A stretch of 21,377 nt of DNA from a virus, in the IMG/VR virus record IMGVR_UViG_3300030106_005454, positions 8,290-29,666 of that record. One strand, 5' to 3'. Positions within the stretch are counted from its first letter, which is position 1. The number at the start of each line of letters is the position of its first letter. Made by a program: the position numbers and the translations under genes. Shown here piece after piece: positions 8,491 to 13,613 of the stretch. The notes beneath the pieces were generated by a model. The model did not search any database. It was not told where the DNA came from and was given only the letters and a program-made list of their open reading frames with translations.

Positions 8491-8511
8491 TATTAGTTGC
8501 CTTAACGAAGC

Positions 8512-8871
8512 CTAGTTATTTATCTTCTCCAAAATCTTTCTTTCTATGTTGTGTAATTGATTAACCATAAACTTGTGTCTAGTTCTTTTATCTTTAAGAC
8601 CTCGATTTGTGATTACTATTCTTAAACCTAAATAATTTTTGAATAGCTGTCTTAAATCTGCGTCACTTGGATTACTTACAAAATAAGACTTACCCCAAAC
8701 AAAATCTAAAAACCTAGTTCTGAAAATCATTTCATCAATAGTTTTTTCTGTGATTTCATTTACTCCGATTGCCATCATTAACCAACCTAGAGTGTCCGCT
8801 TGTTTTCTTTCGTCATCTTTGAAAGTCTCTTGGTTGTACTTGTTCATCGCGTTGTAGTGTACTTCTAACAT
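8512..8871 (-). CDS. Hypothetical protein, 119 residues
   Basis: The product starts MLEVHYNAMNKYNQETFKDD, is rich in charged residues and Asn, and has a basic helical C-terminus (KFMVNQLHNIERKILEKINN). No signal peptide, membrane segment or metal motif is visible, and I do not recognise a family. An AAAGGA lies upstream of the ATG and a strong promoter lies at 8903-8931, so it is very likely expressed as a single-gene unit. GC-rich repeat copies lie on both sides of the gene (8424 and 9007). Confidence 0.7.
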   Translation of the reverse strand: MLEVHYNAMNKYNQETFKDDERKQADTLGWLMMAIGVNEITEKTIDEMIFRTRFLDFVWGKSYFVSNPSDADLRQLFKNYLGLRIVITNRGLKDKRTRHKFMVNQLHNIERKILEKINN

Positions 8872-8902
8872 TATATTCCTTTCGTTAAGTTAATATAAAA
8901 GT

Positions 8903-8931
8903 ATTGTATAACATAATATCCTAGAATTCAA
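8903..8931 (-). promoter_or_regulatory. Promoter of the 119-residue gene
   Basis: On the minus strand TTGAAT (8926-8931), a 17-bp spacer and TACAAT (8903-8908). The spacer contains GGATATTATGTTATA, shared with the promoters at 10062 and, with one change, 10322. Unlike those of region 2 that are leaderless, this one has a leader with a Shine-Dalgarno sequence. Confidence 0.75.
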
Positions 8932-9006
8932 GAAAAAAATAGGGGTGATTTGTGCCCTGTGGATAACTCAACACAAGATGTAGTGGGTGTGTTTATTTTT
9001 TTTTTT

Positions 9007-9034
9007 GGGTGGGCCCGCCCATCATCAAGCCCCC
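9007..9034 (+). repeat. GC-rich dispersed repeat, copy 2
   Basis: GGGTGGGCCCGCCC (9007-9020) plus ATCATCAAGCCCCC, preceded by a run of 13 T (8994-9006). The stretch 9035-9115 has no gene. It holds short stems such as GGGT-ATT-ACCC before a T-rich run. Confidence 0.85.
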
Positions 9035-9115
9035 ACTATACAACCTGGCGGTGTGTATCGTGAACCACTCAACACCATTAAGGGTATTACCCACCAGAAT
9101 TTTTATTAATTCATA

Positions 9116-9259
9116 TTATCCGCAATTCATACAATATTTCTTATTTGATGTACTTTGATTGTTGTATAATGGTTCATTACATTTTTTAGCTTTACAAATT
9201 GTAATACCTTTTGTTTTTTTAATATAGTCCTTTATATTTTTATATTCTTTTACTTTCAT
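9116..9259 (-). CDS. Zinc-ribbon-like microprotein, 47 residues
   Basis: The frame runs from ATG at 9257-9259, with GAGGAT 4 nt upstream, to TAA at 9116-9118. The product begins MKVKEYKNIKDYIKKTKG and carries C22, C27, C43 and C46 (ICKAKKC ... YCMNCG). Two cysteine pairs of this kind normally bind one zinc ion. It is rich in lysine, so nucleic-acid binding is plausible. It lies in the accessory region between two unknown genes. No exact family is recognised. Confidence 0.6.
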   Translation of the reverse strand: MKVKEYKNIKDYIKKTKGITICKAKKCNEPLYNNQSTSNKKYCMNCG

Positions 9260-9276
9260 ATTATCCTCGCTTTCAG

Positions 9277-9304
9277 TTGCCATAGTAATATAAAACTATG
9301 GCAA
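9277..9304. repeat. Perfect inverted repeat, possible operator
   Basis: TTGCCATAGT (9277-9286) and ACTATGGCAA (9295-9304) pair perfectly around an 8-nt AT-rich centre. It lies between the 200-residue and 47-residue minus-strand genes and has no T-run on either strand. An operator for a dimeric regulator or an mRNA processing hairpin fits better than a terminator. Confidence 0.6.
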
Positions 9305-9317
9305 CATTATGACTTGT

Positions 9318-9920
9318 TTAACTTAATTGTTTAATATCCATAGAAGTATAAGCAATTCCAATAGCGTCAAAGCCCTTAGACATAGCCTCATTAAAATCAA
9401 CTTCTTTAAATTTCAATTTCGGTTGATTTAATGCAATTAACATCGCTTTTTTTCTATTGTCTATTTCTTGAAGCAACTTGCCATCCTCGGTTGTTTTCTT
9501 ATACTCATTAAACAACTCATCTCTACAAACACTCATCAACTTTCTTTTTACATCGTCAATATCCAGATCCTCATCATCATAAATAGTTTCCCAATTATGA
9601 ATTTTAGCTTGTCTATTGTAAAGGTCAATGATTGAGCTACAAGTACTTCTTTTTTTATCTTTTAAACTTTGAAGTTTTAAATCTTTTTGATTTTCAAAGT
9701 CCTCAAGTTCCTTGCAACTAGTTTCATGGTCCTGATAAGGTTTTAATAATTTCAATTCCTTTAACATCTCATTGAATTTATTATCAACATTATCGTCGAC
9801 TTTCTGCTCGAGATTACGAGACAATGCTCTTTTTTTATCATTAGTCTCGTTGTTAATTAACTCAGTCCAAAATTTAACTTTTTTATCGGACAAGTTAATT
9901 GTTCCATCTTCTTTTGACAT
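9318..9920 (-). CDS. Hypothetical charged helical protein, 200 residues
   Basis: The protein is hydrophilic and rich in K, D, E and N. Long helical stretches (about 45-95 and 125-160) probably form coiled coils. The C-terminal part (KLKFKEVDFNEAMSKGFDAIGIAY) looks more globular. No catalytic or metal motif is visible and I do not recognise a family. It is a single-gene unit in the accessory region: a promoter with a perfect TATAAT lies upstream, an inverted repeat lies just past its stop, and GC-rich repeats lie on both sides. Confidence 0.7.
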   Translation of the reverse strand: MSKEDGTINLSDKKVKFWTELINNETNDKKRALSRNLEQKVDDNVDNKFNEMLKELKLLKPYQDHETSCKELEDFENQKDLKLQSLKDKKRSTCSSIIDLYNRQAKIHNWETIYDDEDLDIDDVKRKLMSVCRDELFNEYKKTTEDGKLLQEIDNRKKAMLIALNQPKLKFKEVDFNEAMSKGFDAIGIAYTSMDIKQLS

Positions 9921-9945
9921 ATTTAGTCCTCACTTTCTATATGGG

Positions 9946-9974
9946 ATTATATAAGATAAATAAGGCAAAATTAA
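9946..9974 (-). promoter_or_regulatory. Promoter of the 200-residue gene
   Basis: Minus strand TTAATT (9969-9974), a 17-bp spacer and a perfect TATAAT (9946-9951). The -35 is weak. Transcription would start near 9939, leaving a short leader before the ATG at 9920. Confidence 0.5.
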
Positions 9975-9995
9975 GGCAGTTTTTATTTTTTTTAT

Positions 9996-10023
9996 GGGTG
10001 GGCCCGCCCGTCTTCAAGCCCCC
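9996..10023 (+). repeat. GC-rich dispersed repeat, copy 3
   Basis: GGGTGGGCCCGCCC (9996-10009) followed by GTCTTCAAGCCCCC. A T-rich run precedes it, as in copies 2 and 4. It is followed by the 13-nt block CTGCGACAATTTG (10045-10057), which recurs at 14848-14860, in both cases a few bases upstream of a TTGAC promoter element. Confidence 0.85.
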
Positions 10024-10061
10024 ACAGATACAACCTGAAGTTGCCTGCGACAATTTGGCTC

Positions 10062-10090
10062 TTGACATGTATGGGATATTATGTTATAGT
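10062..10090 (+). promoter_or_regulatory. Leaderless promoter of the 75-residue gene
   Basis: TTGACA (10062-10067), exactly 17 bp, TATAGT (10085-10090). The expected start point is 10097-10098, which is the A of the ATG. The spacer holds GGATATTATGTTATA, shared with the promoter at 8903. Confidence 0.85.
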
Positions 10091-10097
10091 ATAGGTT

Positions 10098-10325
10098 ATG
10101 AAAACATTTAATTTAACAGATGACCAAGTAGAAAAAATAGTTGAAGCCTTAAACAATAAAATCAATGATATCAGACTAGGTCATTCTAAGTCTTATGATA
10201 GATTAATGCATAAAATTACTAAAAACTTAGAGCAGAGAAAAAAAGACCAAGAAATAGTTGATAGAGCAGAAGAAAAAATATCAGGGTTAGAAAAAATAAT
10301 AAAGGAGATAAAAAATAATGCTTGA
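10098..10325 (+). CDS. Small coiled-coil protein, 75 residues, leaderless
   Basis: The product starts MKTFNLTDDQVEKIVEALNNKI and is almost entirely charged helix. Residues 40-75 have the heptad pattern of a coiled coil. There is no Shine-Dalgarno sequence. The ATG coincides with the expected +1 of the promoter at 10062-10090, so translation is probably leaderless. Its stop overlaps the -35 of the next promoter, which drives the structured RNA. The function is unknown. A helical dimer acting as an adaptor or anti-repressor would fit but is only a guess. Confidence 0.75.
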   Translation: MKTFNLTDDQVEKIVEALNNKINDIRLGHSKSYDRLMHKITKNLEQRKKDQEIVDRAEEKISGLEKIIKEIKNNA

Positions 10326-10350
10326 CTATTATAGGATATTCTGTTATAGT
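10322..10350 (+). promoter_or_regulatory. Promoter of the structured RNA
   Basis: TTGACT (10322-10327), 17 bp, TATAGT (10345-10350). The spacer holds GGATATTCTGTTATA, one base from the copies at 8903 and 10062. No start codon or gene follows. Transcription would begin near 10357. Confidence 0.8.
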
Positions 10351-10980
10351 GTCATTATCTATTTAAAACAACTTTAGTTCGTATTTAAATAGGTGGGACA
10401 TATACAGATTGTTAGTAGCGGGGATTGACCTAACCAACGCAATCTGTACTGATCCCTGATCTACTCACGCCTTAGAGTAGAGTTAGAGTTTCGACATTTA
10501 GTTGTGGAACTCTTTCAAAACGGCTCTAAGCGGTTTGCCTCGCTAGGCTTCCTCGCAAGAGTTGAGTGGATCAGGGATCAACGGTGGATTAGTGCACAAG
10601 TGTCCACCACTGATCCCAGATCCTATTGTTGAAGCCGAGTCTAGATCAACGGCAATAGGATCTGGGATTAGTTGTGTTGGAAATGGCGTTGGAATGTCCA
10701 GCCAAGTGAAAGCTTGTTTGCCATAAGACAACTGATCCCTGATCCATGTTTATAGGCAAGATATCAATAGCCAAATAAACTGATGCCTTTTGGATAAGCA
10801 TGGATCAGGGATCAGTTACTATTACTGCTGTAGTCTATAGATCTACTAGTGGGAAGAGTACTGATCCCTGATCCGATGTAGAACTCTGCAACAATCATGA
10901 GCATCGGATCAGTAATTCCAGATCCATTGGAGATATAGGCATTCTAGATAATAACCAACTAGCCAATGGGTCTGGAATTA

Positions 10981-11010
10981 ATCATCAAGCATCAAGCATC
11001 AAGCATCAAG
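10981..11010 (+). repeat. Heptamer tandem repeat CATCAAG
   Basis: About four copies of ATCAAGC in tandem at the 3' end of the structured RNA, just before its terminator. The same 7-bp unit with small changes (CAAGCGTC, CGCAAGC) recurs at 11037-11046, 12202-12222, 12253-12283 and, inside a gene end, 12955-13016. Confidence 0.8.
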
Positions 11011-11031
11011 CGCGCGCAGCGCGCCCTTTTT
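11010..11031 (+). terminator. Intrinsic terminator of the structured RNA
   Basis: GCGCGC (11010-11015), loop GCA, GCGCGC (11019-11024), then CC and TTTTT (11027-11031). It is a short but very stable stem with a U-tract on the plus strand only. Confidence 0.7.
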
Positions 11032-11072
11032 AGTAAAGCGTCAAGCCCTCCCCCCCATTGTTTTTTTTGTTT

Positions 11073-11100
11073 GGGTGGGCCCGCCCAGCGTCAAGCCCCC
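11073..11100 (+). repeat. GC-rich dispersed repeat, copy 4
   Basis: GGGTGGGCCCGCCC (11073-11086) plus AGCGTCAAGCCCCC, preceded by a T-run. Its last base starts a 26-nt block (11100-11125) whose exact reverse complement is at 14822-14847. Confidence 0.85.
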
Positions 11101-11125
11101 TATATGTTGTGTCAATCACTTTTTA
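11100..11125 (-). repeat. 26-nt dispersed inverted repeat, copy A
   Basis: Read on the minus strand this contains GTGATTGACACAACATATAG and is identical over 26 nt to 14822-14847 on the plus strand. It includes TTGACA but no matching -10 at a usable distance. Confidence 0.85.
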
Positions 11126-11149
11126 GTTGAAAATAAATTAATTTAGTTG

Positions 11150-11177
11150 TTGATTTTATTATATGGGATGTTATATT
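11150..11177 (+). promoter_or_regulatory. Leaderless promoter of the Gp88-like gene
   Basis: TTGATT (11150-11155), 16 bp, TATATT (11172-11177), with TATTAT two bases further as an alternative -10. The ATG at 11185 is 7-8 nt after the -10, so +1 is at or beside the start codon. The spacer holds TGGGATGTTATATTA, a diverged form of the shared core. Confidence 0.65.
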
Positions 11178-11184
11178 ATATTAT

Positions 11185-11808
11185 ATGATCCATATATCAA
11201 AAATGACGGGTAAATTGGAGGGCTTCCAATCTATTTCAACTAATACCGTGACCAATAAATATTGCATTAAGCAAAACAGCAAAAAAGATAAAAACAATAT
11301 TTGTAATTTTTGCTATTCTCACACCATGTTGAACACTTTCAGAAAAAACATGGCGCCAGCGCTTGAAAGAAATTCTCAGGCGCTGGCGGCGAGGATCTTG
11401 CATCCTGACGGGCTGCCTACCATCAATAGCGCTTTTTTTAGATTCAACTCTCATGGTGAATTAATTAATGAGATTAATTTAATTAACTATGTAAACATAG
11501 CTATAAAAAACCCGCATTGCAATTTTGCGTTATGGTCAAAAAGATACGATATAGTCTATAAATATTTTAAGAATAACCCGAAGCCAAAAAATTTTATTCT
11601 GGTATATTCAAATCCAAAAATAAACCATATCTTTAGCAAGCCGCCTAAGTTTTTTGATAAAACTTTTAATAATGTACAGGAAGATATACACAAAGATAAA
11701 CAGAACTGTACTGGCCAAAAATGCAAAGATTGCTTATTATGTTACAAATTAAATACAACCGACACGATAGTCGAGAAAGTGAAAAGTTATGGCAAAAAGA
11801 AGGCTTAA
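11185..11808 (+). CDS. Cysteine-rich phage protein, Gp88-like
   Basis: The protein has 207 residues. Cysteines occur as C40-x2-C43 (ICNFCYS), a single C near 112 and a C-terminal cluster N-C-T-G-Q-K-C-K-D-C-L-L-C. Conserved-looking phrases are FFRFNSHGELINEINLINYVNIA and NPHCNFALWSKRYD. This pattern resembles the Gene 88 family of phage proteins first named in mycobacteriophages, whose function is unknown. The cysteine layout suggests an iron-sulfur or zinc site. There is no Shine-Dalgarno sequence and the ATG lies at the expected +1, so the message is leaderless. The next gene overlaps its end by 20 nt. The family call is from memory. Confidence 0.65.
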   Translation: MIHISKMTGKLEGFQSISTNTVTNKYCIKQNSKKDKNNICNFCYSHTMLNTFRKNMAPALERNSQALAARILHPDGLPTINSAFFRFNSHGELINEINLINYVNIAIKNPHCNFALWSKRYDIVYKYFKNNPKPKNFILVYSNPKINHIFSKPPKFFDKTFNNVQEDIHKDKQNCTGQKCKDCLLCYKLNTTDTIVEKVKSYGKKKA

Positions 11809-11935
11809 AAGCGGCGATCTGTTGCCGTGGTTTTTAGAAGACCACGCGACGCTGCCAAAATGGTATATTGAAGAATGCACCAAATTTTTTGAATGGTTAA
11901 GGGAGCAGCATCAAGCCAGGAAGAAGTTACACTAA
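11789..11935 (+). CDS. Small protein, 48 residues
   Basis: An ATG at 11789-11791 inside the end of the Gp88-like gene opens 48 codons to TAA at 11933-11935. The product (MAKRRLKSGDLLPWFLEDHA...) has four tryptophans and a strongly basic end (HQARKKLH). The 20-nt overlap with the upstream gene, the protein-like composition and the following gene at 13 nt support a translationally coupled gene. No family is recognised. Confidence 0.6.
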   Translation: MAKRRLKSGDLLPWFLEDHATLPKWYIEECTKFFEWLREQHQARKKLH

Positions 11936-11948
11936 CAGAAAGGATAAT

Positions 11949-12149
11949 ATGAAAGTAAAAGATTTAATTACTAAACTACAAAAACTAGAAAAAACTACAA
12001 GTGGTGAAGTATCTTTTAAACTTGCAAGTCCAAATTGGGCAGAAGGTGATATTTTACATGAGCTAGATTTAGTTTTATTAGAAAATGCTGATGATGTATT
12101 TACAGAGATTATTTTTGAAAACCAACAAGCGAGCGAGCAGAAGGGATAA
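11949..12149 (+). CDS. Small acidic protein, 66 residues
   Basis: The start is preceded by AAAGGA at 6-7 nt. The product (MKVKDLITKLQKLEKTTSGE...) looks like a small alpha/beta fold with an acidic second half (DILHELDLVLLENADDVFTEIIFE). Proteins that begin like this and then describe a small beta domain are common in phage accessory regions, and the 81-residue protein at 13328-13573 has a similar plan (MISAKELAKQLDNFL). It belongs to the transcript starting at 11185. Function is unknown. Confidence 0.65.
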   Translation: MKVKDLITKLQKLEKTTSGEVSFKLASPNWAEGDILHELDLVLLENADDVFTEIIFENQQASEQKG

Positions 12150-12152
12150 ACA

Positions 12153-12335
12153 ATGGAATTTAAATCACCAAAATGGTGGAAAGAGTTTAAAGCTCTAGGC
12201 CGCAAGCATCAAGCATCAAGCTTGGGTGGGCCCGCCAAGTCGCAAGCCCCCAGCAGCAAGCCACAAGCGTCAAGCATCAAGCTGGGTGGGCCCGCCCATA
12301 ATCAAGCCCCCGAGATTGTCAAGAAAAAAATCTAG
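12153..12335 (+). CDS. Small protein with a repeat-encoded tail, 60 residues
   Basis: The ATG follows the previous stop by 3 nt and has an AAGGG sequence upstream. The first 17 residues (MEFKSPKWWKEFKALGR) look like a normal basic helix with two tryptophans. From residue 18 on, the frame runs through heptamer repeats and GC-rich repeat copies 5 and 6, giving the low-complexity text Q-A-S-S / G-G-P-A / N-Q-A-P. The original gene probably ended near residue 18, and the repeats extended it. Whether the tail is made is unknown. Confidence 0.45.
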   Translation: MEFKSPKWWKEFKALGRKHQASSLGGPAKSQAPSSKPQASSIKLGGPAHNQAPEIVKKKI

Positions 12336-12362
12336 GGTGGGCCCGCCCAACCTCAAGCCCCC
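12202..12362 (+). repeat. Repeat cluster: GC-rich copies 5, 6, 7 with heptamer tracts
   Basis: GGGTGGGCCCGCC at 12224-12236, and GGGTGGGCCCGCCC at 12284-12297 and 12335-12348, each followed by a variable triplet and CAAGCCCCC. Heptamer CAAGCRTC tracts at 12202-12222 and 12253-12283 lie between them. After each of copies 6 and 7 comes a short TTGTCAAGAAAAAAA-type sequence, so the unit itself was duplicated. No independent gene is seen in 12336-12432. Confidence 0.85.
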
Positions 12363-12397
12363 GCCTTTGTCAAGAAAAAAAATTTTAAATAAAATGC

Positions 12398-12426
12398 TTG
12401 ACACCAGATACTTGATGGGATATTCT
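12398..12426 (+). promoter_or_regulatory. Leaderless promoter of the 90-residue gene
   Basis: TTGACA (12398-12403), 17 bp, TATTCT (12421-12426). The ATG at 12433 falls on the expected +1. The sequence GGGATATTCT overlaps the -10. Confidence 0.7.
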
Positions 12427-12432
12427 AGGATC

Positions 12433-12705
12433 ATGAAATATATATCAATCTATCACGCGACCCGTGAACACGGCGGAGACGAAGAGGGTGGTTGGTCTTA
12501 TTGGGCTCGTGGCAAGGTTCAAGACATCAAAGTTGGTCTTGATACCGATGCCAAAGTTCAAAGGGCTATGAACCGTCTTATACCCGCTATGAAGCGTCAC
12601 CCACAATTTGCTGATGACAACCCACATTTATCTAGACTTGAAGCACATGTGTTTGAGGGTCAACACGGGCCCGAGTATTACTCGGATCAATCTTACTATG
12701 ATTAA
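12433..12705 (+). CDS. Hypothetical protein, 90 residues, leaderless
   Basis: The frame is open further upstream through the repeats. I chose the ATG at 12433 because it lies 7 nt after a good -10 and the protein-like text begins there (MKYISIYHATREHGGDEEGG). The product is rich in His, Gly, Asp and aromatic residues and has no membrane segment. It shows no known catalytic pattern, although the many H and D residues could hold a metal. It is followed by a GNRA hairpin and a small gene. Confidence 0.65.
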   Translation: MKYISIYHATREHGGDEEGGWSYWARGKVQDIKVGLDTDAKVQRAMNRLIPAMKRHPQFADDNPHLSRLEAHVFEGQHGPEYYSDQSYYD

Positions 12706-12714
12706 TAACCAGAA

Positions 12715-12736
12715 GCTAGGCGCGAAAGCGCCTAGC
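12715..12736 (+). repeat. Stable hairpin with GAAA tetraloop
   Basis: GCTAGGCGC (12715-12723), loop GAAA, GCGCCTAGC (12728-12736): a perfect 9-bp stem closed by a GNRA loop, in the gap between the 90-residue gene and the 45-residue gene. No T-run follows, so an mRNA-stabilising or processing element is more likely than a terminator. A second small stem, CCGAGT-ATT-ACTCGG, lies at 12671-12685 in the coding end. Confidence 0.7.
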
Positions 12737-12751
12737 CTCGAGAAAGGAAAA

Positions 12752-12889
12752 ATGAAAACTAACTATGATCAACTAGCAGCGGTGCTCAGGCTGTGGTACA
12801 GCGACGAGCAGATTCAAGAGATTTGGAAATTGCTTAAAGATTACGATGACCAACTTATGGATCAAACTAAAATAACAAAGGACAAGTAA
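12752..12889 (+). CDS. Small helical protein, 45 residues
   Basis: I chose the ATG at 12752 because AGAAAGGA stands 6-10 nt upstream. The longer in-frame start at 12608 would overlap the previous gene by about 100 nt with unlikely sequence. The product (MKTNYDQLAAVLRLWYSDEQ...) is a short acidic helix-rich protein with no known motif. It is followed by the diverged GC-rich repeat at 12895. Confidence 0.55.
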   Translation: MKTNYDQLAAVLRLWYSDEQIQEIWKLLKDYDDQLMDQTKITKDK

Positions 12890-12894
12890 CAAGC

Positions 12895-12945
12895 GTCGGG
12901 GGGGGCCCGTCCATAATCAGGCCCCCCGACTTAGAATGATTCTAA
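12895..12945. terminator. GC hairpin (repeat copy 8) and palindrome between convergent genes
   Basis: GTCGGGGGG (12895-12903) pairs with CCCCCCGAC (12922-12930). The inside is a diverged repeat copy (GGCCCGTCCATAATCAGG). TTAGAAT-G-ATTCTAA (12931-12945) follows and overlaps the stop of the minus-strand nuclease. Its place between convergent genes suggests a bidirectional terminator or barrier, though there is no T-run. Confidence 0.5.
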
Positions 12946-13307
12946 ACTGCCTCTAGTCGCAAGCGGCAAGCTTCAAGCCCTTCGCTGCAGGCATCAAGCT
13001 CCAAGCCGCAAGCAACTAGATCCAAAATTTTTTTGCCCTCATAAAGTTTCACGTGTCCAGCGACGAGGGACTTGGCTATGATAAATGTATTGTCAGGATG
13101 TTTCACGTGAAACGCGATTTGGTGTGGTGAGAAAACTAATTTATTACGCTTTGTTACTTTTAACTCTACTGTAAAAAAGTGGCCAGAATTATTATACCCC
13201 AATAGATCAGGAGTACCGAGAAGGCTAGTATTTTCAATCCTTGTCCAATTAATTTTAGGTGTATGTTTTTTAATTTCTTGCCAAAATCTAGTCTCATTTT
13301 TTACCAC
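12942..13307 (-). CDS. PD-(D/E)XK nuclease, VRR-NUC / resolvase-like
   Basis: The protein has 121 residues. E5 in the first helix, G-T-P-D34-L-L-G, then V-E48-L-K50 form the PD-(D/E)XK metal site with the expected spacing, followed by FSPHQIAFH. Proteins of this build include VRR-NUC nucleases and Holliday-junction resolvase-like enzymes of phages that cut branched or damaged DNA. The last 24 residues (98-121, A-C-G-L-E-L-D-A-C-S type) are encoded by heptamer repeats, so the original end was probably near residue 97. The start has a weak RBS. An 81-residue gene lies just upstream on the same strand, so the pair probably shares its promoter. Confidence 0.75.
   Translation of the reverse strand: MVKNETRFWQEIKKHTPKINWTRIENTSLLGTPDLLGYNNSGHFFTVELKVTKRNKLVFSPHQIAFHVKHPDNTFIIAKSLVAGHVKLYEGKKILDLVACGLELDACSEGLEACRLRLEAV
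12955..13016 (-). repeat. Heptamer repeats inside the nuclease gene end
   Basis: On the plus strand about eight imperfect units of the type CGCAAGCNNCAAGC. They are the same family as those at 10981 and 12202, but here they sit in a reading frame. Confidence 0.75.
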
Positions 13308-13327
13308 TTTTTGCCGTAATTATGTTG

Positions 13328-13573
13328 TTATAATTTCAGCTTAGGCTTTCCCATTTTCCAGGATTCGCCAGTGGAAATTTCTAATACAATTCGGTGAGTC
13401 TCTCTAGCTCCAATTAAATTATTTTGCAAGAGAGAAATACTTTTAATGTCAAAATGACCATCAGGTGATCTAAACTCACCACGTGGAAGTTTAACTTGTA
13501 TTCGAGCATTCTGGCAAGTAGGTGATACTAAAAAGTTATCCAACTGCTTTGCTAATTCTTTCGCGCTTATCAT
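13328..13573 (-). CDS. Small conserved protein, 81 residues, leaderless
   Basis: The product begins MISAKELAKQLDNFLVSPTC, then has a beta-rich part with R-S-P-D-G-H-F-D-I-K-S and IIGARETHR-like text (LIGARETHRIVLEI). Short proteins with a GARETHRIVLE phrase are, from memory, widespread in marine phages, with no known role. The ATG lies about 2 nt after the expected +1 of the minus-strand promoter in 13582-13610, so it is effectively leaderless. It probably forms a transcript with the VRR-NUC-like gene 20 nt downstream. Confidence 0.7.
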   Translation of the reverse strand: MISAKELAKQLDNFLVSPTCQNARIQVKLPRGEFRSPDGHFDIKSISLLQNNLIGARETHRIVLEISTGESWKMGKPKLKL

Positions 13574-13577
13574 AATA

Positions 13578-13610
13578 TTGACTTTTACGCTATGTTACTG
13601 TATTTGTCAA
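13578..13610. promoter_or_regulatory. Overlapping divergent leaderless promoters
   Basis: Plus strand: TTGACT (13578-13583), 17 bp, TATTTG (13601-13606), ATG at 13614. Minus strand: TTGACA (13605-13610 read in reverse), 17 bp, TAAAAG (13582-13587), ATG at 13573. The -10 of each overlaps the -35 of the other and the ends are inverted (TTGAC ... GTCAA). Only one side can be bound by RNA polymerase at a time. Confidence 0.65.
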
Positions 13611-13613
13611 TAT

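Larger units (their letters stand above)
10357..11031 (+). ncRNA. Probable large structured non-coding RNA
   Basis: This stretch of about 675 nt has its own promoter and terminator and no credible gene. Stems I can pair: 10359-10367/10384-10392 (9 bp); 10403-10411/10440-10448 (9); 10450-10467/10563-10580 (18, closing a domain with inner stems 10471-10477/10524-10530, 10485-10492/10506-10513 and GCCT-CGCT-AGGC at 10537-10548); 10583-10588/10603-10608 (6); 10609-10628/10653-10672 (20); bulged hairpin 10684-10704; 10730-10753/10794-10817 (24); 10868-10879/10901-10912 (12); 10913-10930/10963-10980 (18). The only non-Watson-Crick pairs in the long stems are G-U: T10462-G10568, G10612-T10669, T10749-G10798, T10879-G10901, T10923-G10970. 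They pair only in plus-strand RNA. Long 5' arms are related (TGATCCCTGATCC type). I match it to no known class. GOLLD and ROOL are phage-borne RNAs of similar size to exclude. Confidence 0.75.

Noticed and set aside
10543-10731. A 62-codon minus-strand frame inside the structured RNA region
   Set aside because: It has no ribosome binding site, crosses both arms of two long stems, and its text simply mirrors the TGATCC repeats.
10357-11031. tRNA, tmRNA or retron-type RNA
   Set aside because: No TPsiC GTTCRA box or CCA-type acceptor stem was seen, and no reverse transcriptase gene is in the window.
11927-12205. A 92-codon minus-strand frame over the 66-residue gene
   Set aside because: It lacks a ribosome binding site, and the plus-strand frame has AAAGGA and fits its neighbours.
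12226-12432. An N-terminal extension of the 90-residue gene
   Set aside because: The extra codons run through GC-rich repeats, and the good promoter with an ATG at +1 lies downstream of them.
12608-12751. The longer start of the 45-residue gene
   Set aside because: It would overlap the previous gene by about 100 nt with unlikely sequence, while the ATG at 12752 has a good ribosome binding site.
8424-12930. The GC-rich repeats as a CRISPR array
   Set aside because: Spacing is irregular (tens of bases to over 2 kb), whole genes lie between copies, and no cas genes are present.
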